From the NCBI GenBank assembly GCA_949775045.1, contig CATKSA010000121.1:124001-188000 (forward strand): a stretch of 64,000 bases of DNA, read 5' to 3'. This document shows, one piece after another, positions 52,395-63,800 of this stretch (its first letter is position 1; every line of letters begins with the position of its first letter). The position numbers and the translations under genes were made by a program. Under the pieces are notes generated by a model that did not search any database, had not been told where the DNA came from, and worked only from the letters and a program-made list of their open reading frames with translations. This stretch comes from Metridium senile (Eukaryota; Cnidaria; Anthozoa; Actiniaria; Metridiidae).

Positions 52395-52486
52395 TAATGT
52401 AACTTTGTGATCCCTTTTGTAACCTTACCATGGGTGCAAAAGGGAAAAACGTTCCCTTATGTAACCTTTGTTCATAGGTGAACAAA

Positions 52487-52584
52487 GGTCCCTAATGTAA
52501 CTTTGTGATCCGTTTTGTAACCTTACCATGGGTGCAAAAGGGAAAAACATAACCTTATGAAACCTTTGTTCATAGGTAAACAAA
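52487..52584 (+). repeat. CpG-less monomer, copy 5
   Basis: It lies exactly 2148 bp after the copy at 50339 and shares ATCCGTTTTG and TATGAAACC. Confidence 0.9.
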
Positions 52585-54149
52585 GGTCCCTAATGTAACT
52601 TTGTGATCCCTTTTGTAACCTTACCATGTTTGAAAAGGGGAAAACGTTCCCTTATGTAACCTTTGTTCATAGGTGAACAAATGTCCCTAATGTAACTTTG
52701 TGATCCCTTTTGTAACCTTACCATGGGTGCAAAAGGGAAAAACGTTCCCTTATGTAACCTTTGTTCATAGATAAACAAAGGTCCCTAATGTAACTTTGTG
52801 ATCCCTTTTGTAACCTTACCATGGCTGCAAAAGGGAAAAACGTAACCTTATGTAACCTTTGTTCATAGGTAAACAGAGGTCCCTAATGTAACTTTGTGAT
52901 CCCTTTTGTAACCTTACCATGTTTGAAAAGGGAAAAACGTTCCCTTATGCAACCTTTGTTCATAGGTGAACAAATGTCCCTAATGTAACTTTGTGATCCC
53001 TTTTGTAACCTTACCATGGGTGCAAAAGGGAAAAACGTTCCCTTATTTAACCTTTGTTCATAGGTAAACAAATGTCCCTAATGTAACTTTGTGATCCCTT
53101 TTGTAACCTTACCATGGGTGCAAAAGGGAAAAACGTTCCCTTATGTAACCTTTGTTCATAGGTGAACAAAGGTCCCTAATGTAACTTTGTGATCCTTTTT
53201 GTAACCTTACAATGGGAGCAAAAGAGAAAAACGTTCCCTTATGTAACCTTTGTTCATAGGTAAACAAAGGTCCCTAATGTAACTTTGTGATCCCTTTTGT
53301 AACCTTACCATGGCTGCAAAAGGGGAAAACGTAACCTTATGTAACCTTTGTTCATAGGTAAACAGAGGTCCCTAATGTAACTTTGTGATCCCTTTTGTAA
53401 CCTTACCATGTTTGAAAAGGGAAAAACGTTCCCTTATGTAACCTTTGTTCATAGGTGAACAAATGTCCCTAATGTAACTTTGTGATCCCTTTTGTAACCT
53501 TACCATGGGTGCAAAAGGGAAAAACGTTCCCTTATGTAACCTTTGTTCATAGGTGAACAAAGGTCCCTAATGTAACTTTGTGATCCTTTTTGTAACCTTA
53601 CAATGGGTGCAAAAGAGAAAAACGTTCCCTTATGTAACCTTTGTTCATAGGTAAACAAAGGTCCCTAATGTAACTTTGTGATCCCTTTTGTAACCTTACC
53701 ATGGCTGCAAAAGGGGAAAACGTAACCTTATGTAACCTTTGTTCATAGGTAAACAAATGTCCCTAATGTAACTTTTTGATCCCTTTTGTAACCTTACCAT
53801 GGGTGCAAAAGGGAAAAACGTTCCCTTATGTAACCTTTGTTCATAGGTAAACAAAGGTCCCTAATGTAACTTTGTGATCCCTTTTGTAACCTTACCATGG
53901 GTGCAAAAGAGAAAAACGTTCCCTTATGTAACCTTTGTTGATATGTGAACAACGGTCCCTAATGTTACTTTGTGATCCTTTTTGTAACCTTACAATGGGT
54001 GCAAAAGAGAAAAACGTTCCCTTATGTAACCTTTGTTCATAGGTAAACAAAGGTCCCTAATGTAACTTTGTGATCCCTTTTGTAACCTTACCATGGCTGC
54101 AAAAGGGGAAAACGTAACCTTATGTAACCTTTGTTCATAGGTAAACAGA

Positions 54150-54245
54150 GGTCCCTAATGTAACTTTGTGATCCCTTTTGTAACCTTACCATGTTTGAAA
54201 AGGGAAAAACGTTCCTTATTTAACCTTTGTTCATAGGTAAACAAA
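54150..54245 (+). repeat. 96-bp A monomer with CGTTCCTTATTTAACC
   Basis: One C of CGTTCCC is missing and TATGTAACC reads TATTTAACC. The homologue near 56285-56380 has the full CGTTCCC, so the one-base loss is private to this copy. Confidence 0.88.
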
Positions 54246-55418
54246 GGTCCCTAATGTAACTTTGTGATCCCTTTTGTAACCGTACCATGGGTGCAAAAGG
54301 GAAAAACGTTCCCTTATGTAACCTTTGTTCATAGGTGAACAAAGGTCCCTAATGTAACTTTGTGATCCCTTTTGTAACCTTACCATGGGTGCAAAAGGGA
54401 AAAACGTAACCTTATGTAACCTTTGTTCATAGGTAAACAAAGGTCCCTAATGTTACTTTGTGATCCCTTTTGTAACCTTACCATGTTTGAAAAGGGAAAA
54501 ACGTTCCCTTATGTAACCTTTGTTCATAGGTGAACAAAGGTCCCTAATGTAACTTTGTGATCCTTTTTGTAACCTTACAATGGGAGCAAAAGAGAAAAAC
54601 GTTCCCTTATTTAACCTTTGTTCATAGGTAAACAAAGGTCCCTAATGTAACTTTGTGATCCCTTTTGTAACCGTACCATGGGAGCAAAAGGGAAAAACGT
54701 TCCCTTATGTAACCTTTGTTCATAGGTGAACAAAGGTCCCTAATGTAACTTTGTGATCCCTTTTGTAACCTTACCATGGGTGCAAAAGGGAAAAACGTTC
54801 CCTTATGTAACCTTTGTTCATAGGTGAACAAAGGTCCCTAATGTAACTTTGTGATCCCTTTTGTAACCTTACCATGGGTGCAAAAGGGAAAAACGTTCCC
54901 TTATGTAACCTTTGTTCATAGGTGAACAAAGGTCCCTAATGTAACTTTGTGATCCCTTTTGTAACCTTACCATGGGTGCAAAAGGGAAAAACGTAAGCTT
55001 ATGTAAGCTTTGTTCATAGGTAAACAAAGGTCCCTAATGTAACTTTGTGATCCCTTTTGTAACCTTACCATGTTTGAAAAGGGGAAAACGTTCCCTTATG
55101 TAACCTTTGTTCATAGGTGAACAAATGTCCCTAATGTAACTTTGTGATCCCTTTTGTAACCTTACCATGGGTGCAAAAGGGAAAAACGTTCCCTTATGTA
55201 ACCTTTGTTCATAGGTAAACAAAGTTCCCTAATGTAACTTTGTGAACCCTTTTGTAACCTTACCATGGGTGCAAAAGGGAAAAACGTAACCTTATGTAAC
55301 CTTTGTTCATAGGTAAACAGAGGTCCCTAATGTAACTTTGTGATCCCTTTTGTAACCTTACCATGTTTGAAAAGGGAAAAACGTTCCCTTATGTAACCTT
55401 TGTTCATAGGTGAACAAA

Positions 55419-55504
55419 TGTCCCTAATGTAACTTTGTGATCTTACCATGGGTGCAAAAGGGAAAAACGTTCCCTTATGTAACCTTTGTTCATAGGTGAA
55501 CAAA
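55419..55504 (+). repeat. 86-bp monomer with a 12-bp deletion, copy 1
   Basis: GTGATCTTACCATGGG replaces a 28-base stretch: twelve bases between GAT and CTTACC (CCCTTTTGTAAC in a normal unit) are missing at 55442/55443. This removes most of subrepeat 2 and the left arm of quasi-palindrome 1. The deletion endpoints share a C, so its exact position shifts by one base. Confidence 0.95.
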
Positions 55505-57360
55505 GGTCCCTCATGTAACTTTGTGATCCCTTTTGTAACCTTACCATGGGTGCAAAAGGGAAAAACGTAACCTTATGTAACCTTTGTTCATAGGTAAACA
55601 AAGGTCCCTAATGTAACTTTGTGATCCCTTTTGTAACCTTACCATGTTTGAAAAGGGGAAAACGTTCCCTTATGTAACCTTTGTTCATAGGTGAACAAAT
55701 GTCCCTAATGTAACTTTGTGATCCCTTTTGTAACCTTACCATGGGTGCAAAAGGGAAAAACGTTCCCTTATGTAACCTTTGTTCATAGATAAACAAAGGT
55801 CCCTAATGTAACTTTGTGATCCCTTTTGTAACCTTACCATGGCTGCAAAAGGGAAAAACGTAACCTTATGTAACCTTTGTTCATAGGTAAACAGAGGTCC
55901 CTAATGTAACTTTGTGATCCCTTTTGTAACCTTACCATGTTTGAAAAGGGGAAAACGTTCCCTTATGTAACCTTTGTTCATAGGTGAACAAATGTCCCTA
56001 ATGTAACTTTGTGATCCCTTTTGTAACCTTACCATGGGTGCAAAAGAGAAAAACGTTCCCTTATGTAACCTTTGTTGATATGTGAACAACGGTCCCTTAT
56101 GTTACTTTGTGATCCTTTTTGTAACCTTACAATGGGTGCAAAAGAGAAAAACGTTCCCTTATGTAACCTTTGTTCATAGGTAAACAAAGGTCCCTAATGT
56201 AACTTTGTGATCCCTTTTGTAACCTTACCATGGCTGCAAAAGGGGAAAACGTAACCTTATGTAACCTTTGTTCATAGGTAAACAGAGGTCCCTAATGTAA
56301 CTTTGTGATCCCTTTTGTAACCTTACCATGTTTGAAAAGGGAAAAACGTTCCCTTATTTAACCTTTGTTCATAGGTAAACAAAGGTCCCTAATGTAACTT
56401 TGTGATCCCTTTTGTAACCGTACCATGGGTGCAAAAGGGAAAAACGTTCCCTTATGTAACCTTTGTTCATAGGTGAACAAAGGTCCCTAATGTAACTTTG
56501 TGATCCCTTTTGTAACCTTACCATGGGTGCAAAAGGGAAAAACGTAACCTTATGTAACCTTTGTTCATAGGTAAACAAAGGTCCCTAATGTTACTTTGTG
56601 ATCCCTTTTGTAACCTTACCATGTTTGAAAAGGGAAAAACGTTCCCTTATGTAACCTTTGTTCATAGGTGAACAAATGTCCCTAATGTAACTTTGTGATC
56701 CCTTTTGTAACCTTACCATGGGTGCAAAAGGGAAAAACGTTCCCTTATGTAACCTTTGTTCATAGGTGAACAAAGGTCCCTAATGTAACTTTGTGATCCC
56801 TTTTGTAACCTTACCATGGGTGCAAAAGGGAAAAACGTTCCCTTATGTAACCTTTGTTCATAGGTGAACAAAGGTCCCTAATGTAACTTTGTGATCCCTT
56901 TTGTAACCTTACCATGGGTGCAAAAGGGAAAAACGTAACCTTATGTAAGCTTTGTTCATAGGTAAACAAAGGTCCCTAATGTAACTTTGTGATCCCTTTT
57001 GTAACCTTACCATGTTTGAAAAGGGGAAAACGTTCCCTTATGTAACCTTTGTTCATAGGTGAACAAATGTCCCTAATGTAACTTTGTGATCCCTTTTGTA
57101 ACCTTACCATGGGTGCAAAAGGGAAAAACGTTCCCTTATGTAACCTTTGTTCATAGGTAAACAAAGTTCCCTAATGTAACTTTGTGAACCCTTTTGTAAC
57201 CTTACCATGGGTGCAAAAAGGAAAAACGTAACCTTATGTAACCTTTGTTCATAGGTAAACAGAGGTCCCTAATGTAACTTTGTGATCCCTTTTGTAACCT
57301 TACCATGTTTGAAAAGGGGAAAACGTTCCCTTATGTAACCTTTGTTCATAGGTGAACAAA

Positions 57361-57446
57361 TGTCCCTAATGTAACTTTGTGATCTTACCATGGGTGCAAA
57401 AGGGAAAAACGTTCCCTTATGTAACCTTTGTTCATAGGTGAACAAA
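57361..57446 (+). repeat. 86-bp monomer with a 12-bp deletion, copy 2
   Basis: It is the same deletion, 1942 bp after copy 1. These two are the only truncated monomers of this kind in the window, so the second is a duplicate of the first. Confidence 0.95.
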
Positions 57447-57870
57447 GGTCCCTCATGTAACTTTGTGATCCCTTTTGTAACCTTACCATGGGTGCAAAAG
57501 GGAAAAACGTAACCTTATGTAACCTTTGTTCATAGGTAAACAAAGGTCCCTAATGTAACTTTGTGATCCCTTTTGTAACCTTACCATGTTTGAAAAGGGG
57601 AAAACGTTCCCTTATGTAACCTTTGTTCATAGGTGAACAAATGTCCCTAATGTAACTTTGTGATCCCTTTTGTAACCTTACCATGGGTGCAAAAGGGAAA
57701 AACGTTCCCTTATGTAACCTTTGTTCATAGATAAACAAAGGTCCCTAATGTAACTTTGTGATCCCTTTTGTAACCTTACCATGGCTGCAAAAGGGAAAAA
57801 CGTAACCTTATGTAACCTTTGTTCATAGGTAAACAGAGGTCCCTAATGTAACTTTGTGATCCCTTTTGTA

Positions 57871-60800
57871 ACCTTACCATGGGTGCAAAAGAGAAAAACG
57901 TTCCCTTATGTAACCTTTGTTGGTATGTGAACAACGGTCCCTAATGTTACTTTGTGATCCTTTTTGTAACCTTACAATGGGTGCAAAAGAGAAAAACGTT
58001 CCCTTATGTAACCTTTGTTCATAGGTGAACAAATGTCCCTAATGTAACTTTGTGATCCCTTTTGTAACCGTACCATGGGTGCAAAAGGGAAAAACGTTCC
58101 CTTATGTAACCTTTTTTTCATAGGTGAACAAAGGTCCCTAATGTAACTTTGTGATCCCTTTTGTAACCTTACCATGTTTGAAAAGGGGAAAACGTTCCCT
58201 TATGTAACCTTTGTTCATAGGTGAACAAATGTCCCTAATGTAACTTTGTGATCCCTTTTGTAACCTTACCATGGCTGCAAAAGGGGAAAACGTTCCCTTA
58301 TGTAACCTTTGTTCATAGGTAAACAAAGGTCCCTAATGTAACTTTGTGATCCCTTTTGTAACCTTACCATGGCTGCAAAAGGGGAAAACGTAACCTTATG
58401 TAACCTTTGTTCATAGGTAAACAGAGGTCCCTAATGTAACTTTGTGATCCCTTTTGTAACCTTACCATGTTTGAAAAGGGAAAAACGTTCCCTTATGTAA
58501 CCTTTGTTCATAGGTGAACAAATGTCCCTAATGTAACTTTGTGATCCCTTTTGTAACCTTACCATGGGTGCAAAAGGGAAAAACGTTCCCTTATGTAACC
58601 TTTGTTCATAGGTAAACAAAGGTCCCTAATGTAACTTTGTGATCCCTTTTGTAACCTTACCATGGGTGCAAAAGAGAAAAACGTTCCCTTATGTAACCTT
58701 TGTTGATATGTGAACAACGGTCCCTAATGTTACTTTGTGATCCTTTTTGTAACCTTACAATGGGTGCAAAAGAGAAAAACGTTCCCTTATGTAACCTTTG
58801 TTCATAGGTAAACAAAGGTCCCTAATGTAACTTTGTGATCCCTTTTGTAACCTTACCATGGCTGCAAAAGGGGAAACGTAACCTTATGTAACCTTTGTTC
58901 ATAGGTAAACAGAGGTCCCTAATGTAACTTTGTGATCCCTTTTGTAACCTTACCATGTTTGAAAAGGGAAAAACGTTCCCTTATGTAACCTTTGTTCATA
59001 GGTGAACAAATGTCCCTAATGTAACTTTGTGATCCTTTTTGTAACCTTACCATGGCTGCAAAAGGGGAAAACGTTCCCTTATGTAACCTTTGTTCATAGG
59101 TAAACAGAGGTCCCTAATGTAACTTTGTGATCCCTTTTGTAACCTTACCATGTTTGAAAAGGGAAAAACGTTCCCTTATGTAACCTTTGTTCATAGGTGA
59201 ACAAATGTCCCTAATGTAACTTTGTGATCCCTTTTGTAACCTTACCATGGGTGCAAAAGGGAAAAACGTTCCCTTATGTAACCTTTGTTCATAGGTAAAC
59301 AAAGGTCCCTAATGTAACTTTGTGATCCCTTTTGTAACCTTACCATGGGTGCAAAAGAGAAAAACGTTCCCTTATGTAACCTTTGTTGATATGTGAACAA
59401 CGGTCCCTAATGTTACTTTGTGATCCTTTTTGTAACCTTACAATGGGTGCAAAAGAGAAAAACGTTCCCTTATGTAACCTTTGTTCATAGGTAAACAAAG
59501 GTCCCTAATGTAACTTTGTGATCCCTTTTGTAACCTTACCATGGCTGCAAAAGGGGAAACGTAACCTTATGTAACCTTTGTTCATAGGTAAACAGAGGTC
59601 CCTAATGTAACTTTGTGATCCCTTTTGTAACCTTACCATGTTTGAAAAGGGAAAAACGTTCCCTTATGTAACCTTTGTTCATAGGTGAACAAATGTCCCT
59701 AATGTAACTTTGTGATCCTTTTTGTAACCTTACCATGGCTGCAAAAGGGGAAAACGTTCCCTTATGTAACCTTTGTTCATAGGTAAACAAAGGTCCCTAA
59801 TGTAACTTTGTGATCCCTTTTGTAACCTTACCATGGCTGCAAAAGGTGAAAACGTAACCTTATGTAACCTTTGTTCATAGGTAAACAGAGGTCCCTAATG
59901 TAACTTTGTGATCCCTTTTGTAACCTTACCATGTTTGAAAAGGGAAAAACGTTCCCTTATGTAACCTTTGTTCATAGGTGAACAAATGTCCCTAATGTAA
60001 CTTTGTGATCCCTTTTGTAACATTACCATGGGTGCAAAAGGGAAAAACGTTCCCTTATGTAACCTTTGTTCATAGGTAAACAAAGGTCCCTAATGTAACT
60101 TTGTGATCCCTTTTGTAACCTTACCATGGGTGCAAAAGAGAAAAACGTTCCCTTATGTAACCTTTGTTGATATGTGACCAACGGTCCCTAATGTTACTTT
60201 GTGATCCTTTTTGTAACCTTACAATGGGTGCAAAAGAGAAAAACGTTCCCTTATGTAATCTTTGTTCATAGGTGAACAAAGGTCCCTAATGTAACTTTGT
60301 GATCCCTTTTGTAACCTTACCATGGGTGCAAAAGGGAAAAACGTTCCCTTATGTAACCTTTGTTCATAGGTGAACAAAGGTCCCTAATGTAACTTTGTGA
60401 TCCCTTTTGTAACCTTACCATGGGTGCAAAAGGGAAAAACGTAACCTTATGTAACCTTTGTTCATAGGTAAACAAAGGTCCCTAATGTAACTTTGTGATC
60501 CCTTTTGTAACCTTACCATGTTTGAAAAGGGGAAAACGTTCCCTTATGTAACCTTTGTTCATAGGTGAACAAATGTCCCTAATGTAACTTTGTGATCCCT
60601 TTTGTAACCTTACCATGGGTGCAAAAGGGGAAAACGTTCCCTTATGTAACCTTTGTTCATAGGTAAACAAAGGTCCCTAATGTAACTTTGTGATCCCTTT
60701 TGTAACCTTACCATGGCTGCAAAAGGGGAAAACGTAACCTTATGTAACCTTTGTTCATAGGTAAACAGAGGTCCCTAATGTAACTTTGTGATCCCTTTTG

Positions 60801-63800
60801 TAACCTTACCATGTTTGAAAAGGGAAAAACGTTCCCTTATGTAACCTTTGTTCATAGGTGAACAAATGTCCCTAATGTAACTTTGTGATCCCTTTTGTAA
60901 CCTTACCATGGGTGCAAAAGGGAAAAACGTTCCCTTATGTAACCTTTGTTCATAGGTAAACAAAGGTCCCTAATGTAACTTTGTGATCCCTTTTGTAACC
61001 TTACCATGGGTGCAAAAGAGAAAAACGTTCCCTTATGTAACCTCTGTTGATATGTGAACAACGGTCCCTAATGTTACTTTGTGATCCTTTTTGTAACCTT
61101 ACAATGGGTGCAAAAGAGAAAAACGTTCCCTTATGTAACCTTTGTTCATAGGTAAACAAAGGTCCCTAATGTAACTTTGTGATCCCTTTTGTAACCTTAC
61201 CATGGCTGCAAAAGGGGAAAACGTAACCTTATGTAACCTTTGTTCATAGGTAAACAGAGGTCCCTAATGTAACTTTGTGATCCCTTTTGTAACCTTACCA
61301 TGTTTGAAAAGGGAAAAACGTTCCCTTATGTAACCTTTGTTCATAGGTGAACAAATGTCCCTAATGTAACTTTGTGATCCCTTTTGTAACCTTACCATGG
61401 CTGCAAAAGGGGAAAACGTTCCCTTATGTAACCTTTGTTCATAGGTAAACAAAGGTCCCTAATGTAACTTTGTGATCCCTTTTGTAACCTTACCAATGCT
61501 GCAAAAGGGGAAAACGTAACCTTATGTAACCTTTGTTCATAGGTAAACAGAGGTCCCTAATGTAACTTTGTGATCCCTTTTGTAACCTTACCATGTTTGA
61601 AAAGGGAAAAACGTTCCCTTATGTAACCTTTGTTCATAGGTGAACAAATGTCCCTAATGTAACTTTGTGATCCCTTTTGTAACCTTACCATGGGTGCAAA
61701 AGGGAAAAACGTTCCCTTATGTAACCTTTGTTCATAGGTAAACAAAGGTCCCTAATGTAACTTTGTGATCCCTTTTGTAACCTTACCATGGGTGCAAAAG
61801 AGAAAAACGTTCCCTTATGTAACCTTTGTTGATATGTGAACAACGGTCCCTAATGTTACTTTGTGATCCTTTTTGTAACCTTACAATGGGTGCAAAAGAG
61901 AAAAACGTTCCCTTATGTAACCTTTGTTCATAGGTAAACAAAGGTCCCTAATGTAACTTTGTGATCCCTTTTGTAACCTTACCATGGCTGCAAAAGGGGA
62001 AAACGTAACCTTATGTAACCTTTGTTCATAGGTAAACAGAGGTCCCTAAAGTAACTTTGTGATCCCTTTTGTAACCTTACCATGTTTGAAAAGGGAAAAA
62101 CGTTCCCTTATGTAACCTTTGTTCATAGGTGAACAAATGTCCCTAATGTAACTTTGTGATCCCTTTTGTAACCTTACCATGGGTGCAAAAGGGAAAAACG
62201 TTCCCTTATGTAATCTTTGTTCATAGGTGAACAAAGGTCCCTAATGTAACTTTGTGATCCCTTTTGTAACCTTACCATGGGTGCAAAAGGGAAAAACGTT
62301 CCCTTATGTAACCTTTGTTCATAGGTAAACAAAGGTCCCTAATGTAACTTTGTGATCCCTTTTAAAACCTTACCATGGCTGCAAAAGGGGAAAACGTAAC
62401 CTTATGTAACCTTTGTTCATAGGTAAACAGAGGTCCCTAATGTAACTTTGTGATCCCTTTTGTAACCTTACCATGTTTGAAAAGGGAAAAACGTTCCCTT
62501 ATGTAACCTTTGTTCATAGGTGAACAAAGGTCCCTAATGTAACTTTGTGATCCCTTTTGTAACCTTACCATGGGTGCAAAAGGGAAAAACGTTCCCTTAT
62601 GTAATCTTTGTTCATAGGTGAACAAAGGTCCCTAATGTAACTTTGTGATCCCTTTTGTAACCTTACCATGGGTGCAAAAGGGAAAAACGTTCCCTTATGT
62701 AACCTTTGTTCATAGGTGAACAAAGGTCCCTAATGTAACTTTGTGATCCCTTTTGTAACCTTACCATGGGTGCAAAAGGGAAAAACGTAACCTTATGTAA
62801 CCTTTGTTCATAGGTAAACAAAGGTCCCTAATGTAACTTTGTGATCCCTTTTGTAACCTTACCATGTTTGAAAAGGGGAAAACGTTCCCTTATGTAACCT
62901 TTGTTCATAGGTGAACAAATGTCCCTAATGTAACTTTGTGATCCCTTTTGTAACCTTACCATGGGTGCAAAAGGGAAAAACGTTCCCTTATGTAACCTTT
63001 GTTCATAGGTAAACAAAGGTCCCTAATGTAACTTTGTGATCCCTTTTGTAACCTTACCATGGCTGCAAAAGGGAAAAACGTAACCTTATGTAACCTTTGT
63101 TCATAGGTAAACAGAGGTCCCTAATGTAACTTTGTGATCCCTTTTGTAACCTTACCATGTTTGAAAAGGGGAAAACGTTCCCTTATGTAACCTTTGTTCA
63201 TAGGTGAACAAATGTCCCTAATGTAACTTTGTGATCCCTTTTGTAACCTTACCATGGGTGCAAAAGGGGAAAACGTTCCCTTATGTAACCTTTGTTCATA
63301 GGTAAACAAAGGTCCCTAATGTAACTTTGTGATCCCTTTTGTAACCTTACCATGGGTGCAAAAGAGAAAAACGTTCCCTTATGTAACCTTTGTTGATATG
63401 TGAACAACGGTCCCTAATGTTACTTTGTGATCCTTTTTGTAACCTTACAATGGGTGCAAAAGAGAAAAACGTTCCCTTATGTAACCTTTGTTCATAGGTA
63501 AACAAAGGTCCCTAATGTAACTTTGTGATCCCTTTTGTAACCTTACCATGGCTGCAAAAGGGGAAACGTAACCTTATGTAACCTTTGTTCATAGGTAAAC
63601 AGAGGTCCCTAATGTAACTTTGTGATCCCTTTTGTAACCTTACCATGTTTGAAAAGGGAAAAACGTTCCCTTATGTAACCTTTGTTCATAGGTGAACAAA
63701 TGTCCCTAATGTAACTTTGTGATCCTTTTTGTAACCTTACCATGGCTGCAAAAGGGGAAAACGTTCCCTTATGTAACCTTTGTTCATAGGTAAACAGAGG

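Larger units (their letters stand above)
44550..53750 (+). repeat. Domain VI: A/B/C units with D-like hybrid monomers
   Basis: No E tail is present. Several monomers carry the D features ATCCTTTTTG, ACAATGGG and AAAAGAGAAA but keep GTAAC and follow an ordinary TGAACAAAGG tail (near 45270, 46840, 48690, 53190 and 53580). They are D monomers whose left end has been exchanged for an ordinary one. The copy near 53210 also reads GGGAGCAAAAGAG. Confidence 0.85.
53751..57870 (+). repeat. Domain VII: hybrid monomers and a 2.1-kb duplication
   Basis: E tails reappear at 53939 and 56085. The F-containing block 54231-54635 recurs at 56369-56773 (+2138). The block 55034-55796 recurs at 56976-57738 (+1942). 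The first copy therefore has two extra monomers (196 bp) between them. GTGAACCCTTTTG (55243/57185) and TAAGCTTTG (55005/56947) are shared markers. GGGAGC occurs at 54581 and 54680. Confidence 0.85.

Noticed and set aside
55419..55504. 86-bp unit as a separate monomer family
   Set aside because: It is an ordinary B monomer with one 12-bp deletion, and the second copy is explained by the surrounding 1942-bp-shifted duplication.
58112..58118. Seven-T run as a poly-T terminator or transposon target trace
   Set aside because: It is one G-to-T change plus one T in an otherwise normal monomer, with no target-site duplication or inserted sequence.
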